A stretch of 64,000 nucleotides of DNA from Roseiarcus sp050010035 (GCA_050010035.1 JBEKLU010000001.1:77330-141329); one strand, 5' to 3'. Positions 8,614-17,458 are shown, counted from the stretch's first letter. The notes: a model not told the origin generated them from the letters alone. Numbers and translations: made by a program.

Positions 8614-8859
8614 ATGCCCTTTTCGATCGCTCGGCGTAGCCCCGCCGCCATAGACGTGCAGTGCGACGCCGCGGTCCTGCGAGTCACGCTGGCGGACGGG
8701 CGCGAGATTTCGGCGCCGATCGAATGGTTTCCCCGCCTGCGCGACGCGACGCCCGCTCAACGCGCGCATTGGCGACTGATCGGCCGCGGCGAAGGCATTC
8801 ATTGGCAGGATCTCGACGAAGACGTCTCGGTCAACGCGCTGCTGGGATTGCCTTCGTAG
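8614..8859 (+). CDS. DUF2442 domain protein
   Basis: This 81-residue protein matches the DUF2442 pattern: a beta strand with LRVTLADGREISAPIEWFPRL, then ATPAQRAHWRLIGRGEGIHW and DLDEDVSVNALL. The function of the family is unknown; its genes are often next to DUF4160 or in toxin-antitoxin-rich areas. The ATG at 8614 has GGAGG at 8603-8607. The open frame extends upstream but runs antisense-like through phaC, so that extension is not real. A second DUF2442 gene lies 1.1 kb downstream. Confidence 0.78.
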   Translation: MPFSIARRSPAAIDVQCDAAVLRVTLADGREISAPIEWFPRLRDATPAQRAHWRLIGRGEGIHWQDLDEDVSVNALLGLPS

Positions 8860-8891
8860 GGGCTTGCGCCAGCCAAATTGAATGGGCGCGG

Positions 8892-8948
8892 ACCCCTTCC
8901 CCCCTCGCGGCGGAAGGTGGCGCGCGGAGCGCGCCGGATGAAGGGGGG
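8892..8948. repeat. REP-like palindrome, copy 1
   Basis: This copy reads CCTTCCCCCCTCGCGGCGG, then GAAGGTGGC, GCGCGGAGCGCGC and CGGATGAAGGGG. It is the inverted orientation of the family consensus, CCCTCATCCGGCC plus hairpin plus CACCTTCTCCCGC. The two nested inverted repeats (a GCGCGC arm and a CCTTCC/GGAAGG arm) are preserved although the sequence has diverged. Confidence 0.6.
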
Positions 8949-9080
8949 CGCGCGAAGCGCGACGGCTTCGATGAGCACTGGACATTTTGCGATAGCATGG
9001 CGAATCTGCGCAACTGTCGGTTCACGCATTGCAATTGCTTCGCGCGTCGAACGTACAGAGCCGCCGCGCCATAGCTCGTC

Positions 9081-9105
9081 GAAAAACGGGCGTCTTTCGA
9101 CGCCC
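9081..9105 (-). terminator. Rho-independent terminator on minus strand
   Basis: On the minus strand there is a perfect 7-bp stem, GGGCGTC/GACGCCC, with loop GAAA, followed by GTTTTTCG. It lies about 150 bp downstream of the DUF3658-like gene, which is read in this direction, with one REP copy between them. Confidence 0.55.
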
Positions 9106-9114
9106 GATGGCGCG

Positions 9115-9163
9115 CCCCCTCATCCGGCCGGCTCCGCCGGCCACCCCGCAAGGGCGGAAGGGG
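9115..9163. repeat. REP-like palindrome, copy 2
   Basis: This copy reads CCCCCTCATCCGGCCGG, CTCCGCCGGCCACC and CCGCAAGGGCGGAAGGGG. It is in the opposite orientation to the copy 170 bp upstream, so the two form a paired REP unit of the kind found between convergent genes. Confidence 0.65.
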
Positions 9164-9258
9164 CGCGCGCCCTTGCGATTTGGCTGACGCGGGCGACGAG
9201 GCGGGTTTGCCGAGTTCGAGCGCGACCTTATCGGCGCCGGCGAGCGAGACAGCCCGGC

Positions 9259-9492
9259 TCATCGCCCCTCGTCGGCGGGCAATCGAACCTCGCTGAATCG
9301 GGGACGGGTGACATCGCCCTTCGCCTCGAGGCGTCCGCGAGCGACCAAGTCGCGAACGCGCGCGACGACGGCTTCGAGCCGGTCGTCGGTTGGCGCGACG
9401 TCGCATTCTTGCATCGTCTGCGCGGCGATCCTCGCGACCTTTTGCCATTCCTTGCGCGCGTGCGACAAAATGATCGCGTCGAGATCGTTCAT
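9259..9492 (-). CDS. DUF3658-like small protein
   Basis: This 77-residue protein is largely helical: MNDLDAIILSHARKEWQKVA, then a C-terminal segment IAARV-like (VVARVRDLVARGRLEAKGD) ending in RPRFSEVRLP. That C-terminal arrangement matches the small DUF3658-type domain, whose winged-helix-like end suggests nucleic-acid or protein contact; its function is unknown. The ATG at 9492 follows GAAGGGG. The frame remains open further upstream but without conserved content. The nearest neighbours are other short genes of unknown function. Confidence 0.6.
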   Translation of the reverse strand: MNDLDAIILSHARKEWQKVARIAAQTMQECDVAPTDDRLEAVVARVRDLVARGRLEAKGDVTRPRFSEVRLPADEGR

Positions 9493-9749
9493 TTCGCGCG
9501 CCCCTTCTCTAGCCTCGGCTCGGCCAACCCTCCGTTCGGGCGAAACCTGCTCCGCCGCCTTCGACGCGAGGGCGGGCTGGCGTGAACCGAACCCGCGAGC
9601 GGTTTCGACCATACACGGCTTTCGTCCTGGACGCGCGGCCCCGCCCTCGCTGTGCAAGAGCTGGAACCGCATGACCCGTGGTTCGGATATTTCAACCACT
9701 TTCCGCTCTTTCCGAGTTCCAAATCGCTTGGGTTTCCGCATACTGCGCC

Positions 9750-9998
9750 ATGCCAACGATCCAGCGCATCGACGGCCTGCGGGTCACGATCTATCCCAAC
9801 GACCATTCGCCGCCGCATGTGCATGTCATCCGCGCGAAAGGCGAAGCCGCGATCTTGCTCAATTGCCCCGAGGGACCGGCGGAACTCACGCGAAGCTTCG
9901 GGTTCAGCGGACCGGAGATACGCAAGATCGCCGCCGATCTCATAGCCCATATACCCACCCTTTGCGCTCAATGGGAGACGGTCCGTGGACACCTCTGA
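9750..9998 (+). CDS. DUF4160 domain protein
   Basis: This 82-residue protein carries the DUF4160 signature: MPTIQRIDGLRVTIYPNDHS, then PPHVHVIRAKGEAAILLN and a C-terminal helix with IRKIAADLIAHIPTLCAQWE. DUF4160 and DUF2442 genes are commonly found as adjacent pairs, and here the two reading frames overlap by 14 bases, which implies translational coupling. A toxin-antitoxin role has been proposed from context only. The start at 9750 is chosen from family length; there is no strong ribosome binding site. Confidence 0.82.
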   Translation: MPTIQRIDGLRVTIYPNDHSPPHVHVIRAKGEAAILLNCPEGPAELTRSFGFSGPEIRKIAADLIAHIPTLCAQWETVRGHL

Positions 9999-10401
9999 CG
10001 CCGCCGTCCGACAGGCCGAACAGCGCATGCGGGAGCGCATCGAAACGTCTCCGCGCGCGATCGCGGCGCGCTACGATCGCCGCGTCGCGCGCATCACCGT
10101 CAGCCTGAGCAACGGCCTGGAACTGGCGTTTCCGCGGCGCCTCGCCGAAGGACTGGCCGACGCCAAGCCGGCCGATCTGGCGATCATTGAAATCACCCCG
10201 ACGGGCCTTGGCTTGCACTGGCCAAAACTGGACGCGGATCTTTATCTGCCGGCGCTACTGCAAGGCGTCTTTGGCTCGCCCGGGTGGATGGCCGGCCTGC
10301 TCGGCAAGAGCGGCGGTCTGGCACGCACCCCCGCCAAGGTCGCCGCCGCACGCAAGAATGGCCGCAAAGGCGGGCGGCCGCGCAAGCGGGCCTCCGCATA
10401 G
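9985..10401 (+). CDS. DUF2442 domain protein with basic tail
   Basis: This 138-residue protein starts at GTG inside the end of the DUF4160 gene. The middle (ITVSLSNGLELAFPRRLAEG, then IEITPTGLGLHWPKLDADLY and LPALLQGVFG) is the DUF2442 fold. The C-terminal 30 residues (KVAAARKNGRKGGRPRKRASA) are strongly basic with an RKGGRPRKR stretch, as in DNA-binding tails. Together with DUF4160 it forms a two-gene unit. Being longer and basic, it is the better candidate for the DNA-binding, antitoxin-like partner, although this is inference. Confidence 0.82.
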   Translation: MDTSDAAVRQAEQRMRERIETSPRAIAARYDRRVARITVSLSNGLELAFPRRLAEGLADAKPADLAIIEITPTGLGLHWPKLDADLYLPALLQGVFGSPGWMAGLLGKSGGLARTPAKVAAARKNGRKGGRPRKRASA

Positions 10402-10465
10402 GCTTGTTGCATATCCCGGCCCTTGTCCCTAAACCTCGCGCCGACTTCCGGCCGAGGAGCCAAAA

Positions 10466-11728
10466 GTGAGCGACGCGTTTCAGCCCCGATCCGATTTCCT
10501 GCGCGTTCTCATCGAGCGCGGGTTCGTCCATCAATGCTCGGACCTCGCCGGCCTCGACGACAAGGCGATGGGCGGCGAACTCGTCGCCTACATCGGCTTC
10601 GACTGCACCGCGCCCTCGCTGCACGTCGGCTCGCTGTTGCAGATCATGATGCTGCATTGGCTGCAGGAGACTGGCGGCAAGCCGCTGGCGCTGATGGGCG
10701 GCGGCACCACCATGGTCGGCGACCCCTCGGGCAAGGACGAGACGCGCAAGCTTCTCACTGTCGAGCAGATCGAGGCCAACAAGGCGGGCATCCGCAACGT
10801 GTTCTCGCGTTTCATGCGCTTCGGCGAGGGCGCGCGCGACGCGGCGATGCCCGACAACGCCGAATGGCTCGCCAGGCTCAACTACATCGAATTCCTGCGC
10901 GACGTCGGGCGGCATTTCTCGGTCAATCGCATGCTGGCGATGGACTCGGTGAAGATGCGCCTGGCGCGCGAGCACGAGCTTTCTTTCCTCGAATTCAATT
11001 ACATGTGCCTGCAGGCTTACGATTTCGTGGAACTTCATCGGCGCTACGGCTGCACGCTGCAGATGGGCGGCTCGGATCAATGGGGCAACATCGTCACCGG
11101 CCTCGATCTCGGCCGGCGCCTGGGAACCGAGCAGCTCTACGCGCTGACCTCGCCGCTCATCGCCACCGCCTCCGGCGCCAAGATGGGCAAGACGGCGGCG
11201 GGCGCCGTCTGGCTCGACGCGGCGCTGCTCTCGCCTTACGATTACTGGCAGTTCTGGCGCAACAGCGAGGACGCCGACGTCGGCCGCTTCCTCAAGCTGT
11301 TCACGCGGCTGCCGCTCGAGGAGATCGCCGCCCTGGAGGCGCTGGGCGGCGCCGAGATCAACGAGGCCAAGAAGATTCTCGCCAACGAGGCGACCGCGCT
11401 GCTGCACGGAGCGGAGGCGGCGCAAGCGGCCGCCGCGACCGCGCGCAAAACCTTCGAAGAAGGGGCGCTCGCCGAATCCCTGCCGACGATCGACGTCGCG
11501 GCGGCCGAATTCGACGCCGGGCTCGGCGCCCTCTCGGCCTTCGTGCGCGCCGGCCTCGTCGCTTCGACCGGCGAAGCGCGCCGCCAGATTCGCGGCGGCG
11601 GCCTGCGCGTCAACGACGTCGCGCTCGGCGACGAAAAGGCGACCATCGGCCGCGACGCGCTGCAGGGCTCGGGAATCGTCAAACTGTCGCTCGGCCGCAA
11701 GAAGCACGTCCTGCTGCGCGCGGTGTGA
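10466..11728 (+). CDS. tyrS: Tyrosyl-tRNA synthetase
   Basis: This class I enzyme charges tRNA-Tyr. The 420-residue protein shows the HIGH-like block in DCTAPSLHVGSLLQI, tyrosine-pocket residues around YIGF and QMGGSDQWGN, the KMSKS-type loop as GAKMGKTAAGAVWL, and a C-terminal S4 RNA-binding domain (GEARRQIRGGGLRVND). Length and order are typical of alphaproteobacterial TyrS. It starts at GTG, preceded by GAGGAG with seven bases between. The AsmA-like gene converges on it with only four bases between the stops. Confidence 0.98.
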   Translation: MSDAFQPRSDFLRVLIERGFVHQCSDLAGLDDKAMGGELVAYIGFDCTAPSLHVGSLLQIMMLHWLQETGGKPLALMGGGTTMVGDPSGKDETRKLLTVEQIEANKAGIRNVFSRFMRFGEGARDAAMPDNAEWLARLNYIEFLRDVGRHFSVNRMLAMDSVKMRLAREHELSFLEFNYMCLQAYDFVELHRRYGCTLQMGGSDQWGNIVTGLDLGRRLGTEQLYALTSPLIATASGAKMGKTAAGAVWLDAALLSPYDYWQFWRNSEDADVGRFLKLFTRLPLEEIAALEALGGAEINEAKKILANEATALLHGAEAAQAAAATARKTFEEGALAESLPTIDVAAAEFDAGLGALSAFVRAGLVASTGEARRQIRGGGLRVNDVALGDEKATIGRDALQGSGIVKLSLGRKKHVLLRAV

Positions 11729-11732
11729 GCCG

Positions 11733-14700
11733 CTACCGAACGGCCGCGGTCGGCGCGCCGATCTGCTGCGGCTCGCCGACCTGCTGGGACTCGCCGACCT
11801 CCTGCGCCGCGTCGAACTGCGACGGCTCGCCGATCGGCGGCGTGGTGCCGTCGACGACGCCGAAAACCTTGCGCAGGAAGCCGGGGGTCATCGCCGAGAG
11901 CGGATTGACGTTCAGCGTCGGCCCGCTGGCCGGTCCGACGATGCGGTAATTGACGCCGAAAATGCCTTCGTGACGGCCCCCGCCGAGCAGCGTGCCGACC
12001 ACGGGAATGTGGGTGACGAGGCTGTTGACCTGGTAGGCGGGAACGAAGGTGCCGTTGAGGTCGACGCGGTCGCGCCCGTAGTCGATGAAGCCCTGCGTGG
12101 TGAGGCCCATGTGGCTGTTGAAGACGACGGCTTCGCGCAACTCGAGACGCCCGGCCGTGCGGCTGAAGCTGGCGGACATCTTGTCGAAATGCGCGGCGTC
12201 CGGATCGACGGTCGGAGCCTGATCGACCACGCCGTCGACGGGCGCCTGTCCCGCCGCCGCCAGTTGCCGCAGCGCCGGCTCGTTGCGCAAGGTGAAGTTG
12301 GCCACGCTCGCGGTCCCGCGATTGCCTGCGCCGGCGTCCTGCATGACGAGGTCGAGCGTTCCGCCCTCCATGCGATTGTAGAAATCGAGGAACTTGCTCA
12401 GCGCGCCGGCGTCGGTGGCGTGAGCGGTGAGCCGTCCCGCTTCGTCGTGCTGCGCCGTCAGGACGCCGTCGCCGACGCGCGCCTTGACTTGCATCGACTT
12501 CATCGCGCCGCTGCGCCAGGCGCCGGTGAGCTCGAATTGACTCAGCGCTTGCGAGTTGGCCCCGATCACATTGGCGATCTTGACGTCGAGATCGAGATCC
12601 TTGCCGCCGCCCGGCGGCCCGCCCGCGCTCAAGAATCCCTTGACGAGGTTTCGCGCGTCGAGCACGGCGCCGCGCACCGTCGCCTTGATCCCCGACTCCC
12701 CGTTCTGGATCTCCGCCTTCCATTCGTCGGCGGCGGACAAGCGCACTTGCGTCAGCTTGGCGCTCTTGAAGGCGCCGTCCGCGGTCAATTCCGCTGTTCC
12801 TCGAATCGCGATCGAGCCCGCGTCGATTGCGATCGCGTTGACCGCGACGTCCTGGCCGTCGGCGTCCGGCTTGAAGCTGAACGTCGCCTTGCCCGGCTTG
12901 CCGGCCGCCTTCAACAGCCCGGTTTGCGGGCTGTCGATGGCGACGTGCGTGAGATCGACTTCGACGTCGGCGCTCGCCTTGGACAACGGCGCCTTGACGC
13001 GCACGCCCATCGGGCCGTTCAGCAACCCGGCGCCGGGCAAGCCGAGCCTGGCGCGCGTCGCGTTGTCGAACGAAAGGGACAAGACGGCCGCGCCTTCGTC
13101 GGCGGCGCCCTTGGTCACATCGACGGCGACGGGCACACCGTACATTTGGCCTTGGCCGTTGATTTTCAGATTGCCGCGTTCGGCCAGGACCGACAGCGAA
13201 GCCTGTTCGAGCCGTTCGTTGCCGAGAAACTTGTCGACGCGAAAATTCGTCAATGTTCCTTCGGCGCGAAACTGATTGTCTTCGGGCCGAACCGTCTTGC
13301 CCAATTTCAGGTCCAGCGCGAGCTTGCCCTCGAATTGCCCCTTGACCGTGGCGGGATCGACGGTGAAGCCGGCGTAGCGCTTCAGCGCGTCGCGGTTCAA
13401 GAGATCGGCGAGCGCATCGACGCCGCCCTGCAAGCGGGCGCCGGCGCGAGCCGGGACGATAGGCGCGGGGGTGGTGTCGGGCACGACGTAGGAAATGTCG
13501 GCGACCTGAATGCGCCGCGAGGGCGTGAGATCGATGACGCCGCTCTTGGCGGTGGCGACGAAGTCATGCCCGGTGATGACGCCGCTGGCGTCCAGACCCG
13601 TCAAAGGAGGAACGCCCGGCAGCAGATCGACGACGGTGTCCCGCGTCGAGAATTCGCCATGCACGCTCGCGGCCGGGACCGCGCGCTTGTGAATCGCCAG
13701 ATCGACGTCGGCGGCGTCCCAGTCCACGCTCATCGAGCCGCTGACGACGCGTCCGCCGTGAATGTGCTCCAGGCACCAGGTGCGCGCGCCGGCGTTGACG
13801 AAGCTCGGCCAGAGCCTGAGAACGTCGCCGACGGCGCTCGGGCCGACCTGCATATTGAGCTTGAGCGTCGCGCCGTCCCCGACCGAGGCGCTCTCGCCGC
13901 TCGCCGCGCCGTTCACGCTCGGCCCGTGCACCGACAGTCGATCGAGAATGAGGCGGGACTCCTTAGGCAGGTAGCGCGCGTCGAACGTCGCCTGATCGAT
14001 GACGATCGGCTTCTCGCCGGGACGCTCGGGGGCGAAGACCGTGTCGTCGGATTCCAGATGGCTGGCCCACGCGGCTTGGCCGGGCGCAGGCGGGGCGAGC
14101 CACCCCGAGGCGAGGACGTGCGTCGATCCCGAGAGCAATTGCAGATCCTTGAAGTCGAAGCGATGGGCCGCGGCGTCCCACGCGACAGCCCCCGTCGCCT
14201 CGTCGACGAGGAAAGGCTCGTGATCGGGATCGTCGAGCTTGAAGTAGCCCGCGCCGAGGCTGAAGCGTCCCTGCAGGGCCTGGATCGCCGAATTGGCGGC
14301 GAGGCGCGCCTCGACCCGGAACGAAATCGGCATGTCCGTTTCAAAGGGCGGGCGCCGCGCGTGCATGAGGAGCACGTCATCGAGACTGAGATCGCGCGCG
14401 CTCAGCGACACCATGCGCGCCTCGCCCCCGCTCGCCGTGGCGTCGATCGACCAGCGTCCCGCCGAGCCGCGCGCGGAGGCGTGGATCGCCGCCCCGTTCT
14501 CGTTCTTGTCGAACGACAACGACAGATCGTCGTAGACGGTCTTCTTGTCGAGCGCCGCGTTCTCGACCTCGAGGTGACCGTGCGCGAGACCGACGCGGTC
14601 GAGCGATTGACTGGCGCCGGTCATCGCATCGATCAGCCGGAACGCGAGCAGGCCGAAATCGGGCGCCGCGGCGCCCGAGGCGGATTCCGACGCCGCGGGC

Positions 14701-15293
14701 GCCGGCAGTTCGATGGTCGCCGCGCTCGAATCCGAGCCGGCCGCGATCGAGAGGGCGCCGTCGGGGCGCAAGCGCAATCGCAGATCGAGGCCGTCGAGCT
14801 CGAGCCTGCGCACCTTGATCTCGAACATCAACAGCGAAAGCGCGTCGAGCCCGACTCGGCCGCCGGGCGCCGAAAGGACGGTGCGGCCGGCGCGGTCGCG
14901 GATGGTGATGTCGCCGAAGCCGAGCGCGACGCCGCCGTGCATGCGCTGGAGATAGGTCGAGCCGATCGCGACGGCGTAGCGCGATCCCAGGCGCTCCTCC
15001 AGGCTTTGGACGATGCGCGGATTTAACCCATCGACGTCGATCGGGTGCGAGCCGAGCAGGAAAAAAAAGAAGCCGAGCGCCGCCAGCGCGAAGGCGAAGG
15101 CGATCCCGCCGATCCCCAGCAAGGCGCGCAAGAGACCGCGAGCCGTAACCAAGCGCGACGTCCCGGGCAGAGTGCGCCCTTGCCCGCTGCGCAGCAGGCG
15201 CTGCATCGCCGATCGGGCCTTGGATCGCGCCGCTGCGTCGATTTGGTCGACCAATCCTGTGCCGTCTCCGCTCTTCCAGCCGATCAAGACCAC
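11733..15293 (-). CDS. Giant AsmA-like/DUF3971 (YhdP-type) envelope protein
   Basis: The 1186-residue protein has one membrane anchor near residues 55-80 (IAFAFALAALGFFFFLLG), which makes it a type II inner-membrane protein with a huge periplasmic part. Downstream are long beta-rich stretches typical of AsmA/YhdP/TamB-like repeating-groove proteins, and an AsmA_2-like C-terminus (MTPGFLRKVFGV after YGRDRVDLNGTFVPAYQVN and NYRIVGPASGPTLNVNPL). Members are thought to bridge the periplasm and move phospholipids toward the outer membrane. The last about 35 residues form a low-complexity tail with repeated VGE(S/P)QQ(V/I)G units. The gene is monocistronic, converging on tyrS. Confidence 0.85.
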   Translation of the reverse strand: MVLIGWKSGDGTGLVDQIDAAARSKARSAMQRLLRSGQGRTLPGTSRLVTARGLLRALLGIGGIAFAFALAALGFFFFLLGSHPIDVDGLNPRIVQSLEERLGSRYAVAIGSTYLQRMHGGVALGFGDITIRDRAGRTVLSAPGGRVGLDALSLLMFEIKVRRLELDGLDLRLRLRPDGALSIAAGSDSSAATIELPAPAASESASGAAAPDFGLLAFRLIDAMTGASQSLDRVGLAHGHLEVENAALDKKTVYDDLSLSFDKNENGAAIHASARGSAGRWSIDATASGGEARMVSLSARDLSLDDVLLMHARRPPFETDMPISFRVEARLAANSAIQALQGRFSLGAGYFKLDDPDHEPFLVDEATGAVAWDAAAHRFDFKDLQLLSGSTHVLASGWLAPPAPGQAAWASHLESDDTVFAPERPGEKPIVIDQATFDARYLPKESRLILDRLSVHGPSVNGAASGESASVGDGATLKLNMQVGPSAVGDVLRLWPSFVNAGARTWCLEHIHGGRVVSGSMSVDWDAADVDLAIHKRAVPAASVHGEFSTRDTVVDLLPGVPPLTGLDASGVITGHDFVATAKSGVIDLTPSRRIQVADISYVVPDTTPAPIVPARAGARLQGGVDALADLLNRDALKRYAGFTVDPATVKGQFEGKLALDLKLGKTVRPEDNQFRAEGTLTNFRVDKFLGNERLEQASLSVLAERGNLKINGQGQMYGVPVAVDVTKGAADEGAAVLSLSFDNATRARLGLPGAGLLNGPMGVRVKAPLSKASADVEVDLTHVAIDSPQTGLLKAAGKPGKATFSFKPDADGQDVAVNAIAIDAGSIAIRGTAELTADGAFKSAKLTQVRLSAADEWKAEIQNGESGIKATVRGAVLDARNLVKGFLSAGGPPGGGKDLDLDVKIANVIGANSQALSQFELTGAWRSGAMKSMQVKARVGDGVLTAQHDEAGRLTAHATDAGALSKFLDFYNRMEGGTLDLVMQDAGAGNRGTASVANFTLRNEPALRQLAAAGQAPVDGVVDQAPTVDPDAAHFDKMSASFSRTAGRLELREAVVFNSHMGLTTQGFIDYGRDRVDLNGTFVPAYQVNSLVTHIPVVGTLLGGGRHEGIFGVNYRIVGPASGPTLNVNPLSAMTPGFLRKVFGVVDGTTPPIGEPSQFDAAQEVGESQQVGEPQQIGAPTAAVR

Positions 15294-15489
15294 GAGTCCG
15301 GCGATTTCGGGCGAGCGGGCGAAAGCGGCGCGATGCGCCCGCAGTCGTCCCTGCCCGCGCGCCGAAAGTCAATTCGGGGCCCATGGAAGCTCTTGAACCG
15401 ACTGCGGTCCCGGGTCAATCTGACTCCTCGTCGCCGTGAAGCCGGCTCGCCGGCACCTTGACGACGAAAATGGCTCAAACGAGGGCGAA

Positions 15490-15981
15490 ATGGTCAAAAA
15501 TTTGGACATCGGCGACGCGGCGGCGGATTTCGAGCTGCCCGCCGACGACGGGCGGAGCGTCTCCCCGAGCCGGTTGCGGGGCAAAACGATCGTGCTTTAC
15601 TTCTATCCCAAGGACGACACCTCGGGGTGCACCGCCGAAGCCATCGCCTTCAACGCCCTGCGCGGCAAGTTCGAAGCGGCGGGCGCCGTCGTCCTCGGCG
15701 TCTCCCCGGACAGCCTCGCCAGTCACGCCAAGTTCAAGCGCAAACACGATCTGTCGCTGACCCTCGCGGCGGACGAATCGCGGGCGGCGCTGGAAGCCTA
15801 CGGCGTCTGGCGGGAAAAGAGCATGTACGGCCGCAAATACATGGGAGTCGAGCGCACGACCTTCCTCATCGGCCCCGACGGCCGCATCGCGCGCGTCTGG
15901 CGCAAGGTCAAAGTGCCCGGCCACGCCGCCGACGTCCTGGCGGCCGCTGAAGCGCTGGGCGCGGCGTTTGCCAATGGTTAA
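15490..15981 (+). CDS. bcp: Bcp/PrxQ-type peroxiredoxin with a single cysteine
   Basis: This 163-residue thioredoxin-fold peroxidase reduces hydrogen peroxide and organic hydroperoxides. The peroxidatic site is intact in YFYPKDDTSGCTAEA, and VLGVSPDSLASHAKF and RTTFLIGPDGRIARVWRKVK are the usual later strands. Most Bcp proteins have a resolving cysteine five residues after the first; here that position is isoleucine (CTAEAI), and no other cysteine exists in the protein, so it should work as a 1-Cys enzyme needing an external thiol. The ATG at 15490 follows GAGGG. It lies 44 bp upstream of the M23 peptidase start region and may share transcription with it. Confidence 0.93.
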   Translation: MVKNLDIGDAAADFELPADDGRSVSPSRLRGKTIVLYFYPKDDTSGCTAEAIAFNALRGKFEAAGAVVLGVSPDSLASHAKFKRKHDLSLTLAADESRAALEAYGVWREKSMYGRKYMGVERTTFLIGPDGRIARVWRKVKVPGHAADVLAAAEALGAAFANG

Positions 15982-16045
15982 CCCTAATGGGATGTAATCG
16001 CGGCCTGGATCGCCCCGCCTCGTCGGGGTCGGAGCGTGTGGCCGC

Positions 16046-17458
16046 ATGTCGTTGCGAGATTCCCGCCCGCGGCCGAAATCGCCGCGCTTGCTCTATTTCT
16101 TCTCGCGCGCACGCGGCGGCGACATCCGCACGTTCGCGCTGCGCCCCGTCACGCTCTGGTCGCTCCTCGCAATCGTCGCCGTCTCCCTCGCCTGGGGAGG
16201 CGCGGCGACGCTCTATCTCGTCTTCCGCGACGACATGCTGAGCGCCCTGGCCGCCCGCCAGGCCGAGATGCAATACGCCTACGAGGATCGCCTCGCCAAG
16301 GCGCGCGCCGAGCTCGACCGCGTCGCCGGCCGCCAGTTGCTCGACCAGAATTCTTTCGAGGGCAAGCTTCACGAGCTTTTGTCGCGCCAAGCGCAATTGG
16401 AGCAGCGCGGTTCGATCGTCGCCGCCCTGGTCGACGAGGCCTCGCACGATATCGCGGCCGCGACGCCGGCGCGCCCGCGCGTCGCCAGCGCCGTCCGCGC
16501 GCGCGCCACCGCGCTCTCGGCGATCGGCGCGGCGAACCCCTCGAGCGTCTCGGACAGCGTGATCGGCCCGGCGGCGCAGGCGTTCGCGCCGCCGGAGCCG
16601 CTCGCCGCGCCGCCGCTGCAGAGCGCGCCCAAGCCGAGCCCGGTCGAAGAGCCGCGCCAGCACGTGAGCATAAACGAGAAGGCGGACGGCGAGCACAACG
16701 CGGCGGCGGAGCTAGCGGCGGCAGCCGAGGATCGCGCTCTCGGCGCCTCGGCGCGCCTCAGCCTGATCGCCTATTCGCTCGACCGTCTGGAGCGACGGCA
16801 GAACGCAGCGCTCGGCGAAATCGACGCGACCGCGCGGCGCGGCGCGGCGCGCCTGGCCGCCGTCGTCGCCGAGACCGGCCTCTCGGCCGACGCGCTGGTC
16901 GCTCCGCCGGCCAAGGGCGGCGTCGGCGGGCCGTTCATTCCCGCCTCCGTCGACGCCGGCGCGCCCGCGTTCGACAAGGCGCTCGCGCGCGCCGAAAGCG
17001 ACGTCGCCCGCGCCGATCGCCTGCGCCGGCTGATGCCGATCCTCCCGGTGCGCTCGCCGCTCATCGGCGAAGCCGAGGTCTCCTCGCCGTTCGGCTATCG
17101 GCCCGATCCGTTCCTCGGCCGCCCTGCTCTGCACCCCGGCGTCGACCTGGTGCAGGACTACGGCGCGGAGATCCACGCCACGGCGGCGGGCCGCGTCGTC
17201 CACGCCGGGCCGATGGGCGGCTACGGCGAGATGGTGGAAATCGATCACGGCAACGGCCTGGCCACCCGCTACGGCCACATGTCGGAAATTCTGGTCGAGG
17301 AAGGCCAGGAGGTGAAGGCCGGCGCAGTTCTCGGCCGCCTCGGCTCGACCGGCCGCTCGACCGGCCCGCATCTGCACTATGAAGTGCGCGTCGACGGCGA
17401 GCCGGTCGACCCGGAGCGCTTCCTGCAAGCCGGCGCGCCGCTGTTCGCGGCGGAATAG
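16046..17458 (+). CDS. M23 family (LytM-type) murein peptidase
   Basis: The 470-residue protein has an N-terminal membrane segment (LWSLLAIVAVSLAWGGAATLY), a long helical, charged region likely to be coiled coil (about residues 60-300), and a C-terminal M23 domain. Zinc-site motifs are visible: SSPFGYRPDPF, then HPGVDLVQ with the first His and Asp, and HLHYEVRVDG with the His-x-His pair. G(N)GLATRYGHM is the usual substrate-side block. This full set points to an active endopeptidase that cuts cross-links in the cell wall, in contrast to EnvC-type activators that lack zinc ligands. A GTTAACCCTAATGGG element precedes the gene. Confidence 0.92.
   Translation: MSLRDSRPRPKSPRLLYFFSRARGGDIRTFALRPVTLWSLLAIVAVSLAWGGAATLYLVFRDDMLSALAARQAEMQYAYEDRLAKARAELDRVAGRQLLDQNSFEGKLHELLSRQAQLEQRGSIVAALVDEASHDIAAATPARPRVASAVRARATALSAIGAANPSSVSDSVIGPAAQAFAPPEPLAAPPLQSAPKPSPVEEPRQHVSINEKADGEHNAAAELAAAAEDRALGASARLSLIAYSLDRLERRQNAALGEIDATARRGAARLAAVVAETGLSADALVAPPAKGGVGGPFIPASVDAGAPAFDKALARAESDVARADRLRRLMPILPVRSPLIGEAEVSSPFGYRPDPFLGRPALHPGVDLVQDYGAEIHATAAGRVVHAGPMGGYGEMVEIDHGNGLATRYGHMSEILVEEGQEVKAGAVLGRLGSTGRSTGPHLHYEVRVDGEPVDPERFLQAGAPLFAAE

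Larger units (their letters stand above)
8860..9258. other. Gene-free stretch with two inverted REP copies
   Basis: This 399-bp region has no credible gene. It holds one REP-like palindrome at 8892-8948, a second in the opposite orientation at 9115-9163, and between them a hairpin that reads as a terminator on the minus strand. The AT-richer centre (about 8975-9060) shows no start signal followed by an open frame of useful length. Confidence 0.7.

Noticed and set aside
11970..15026. Open plus-strand frame of about 1018 codons opposite the AsmA-like gene
   Set aside because: It is the antisense of a clearly conserved membrane-anchored protein; its product is Arg/Ala/Gly-rich with no recognisable domain, as expected of GC-rich shadow frames.
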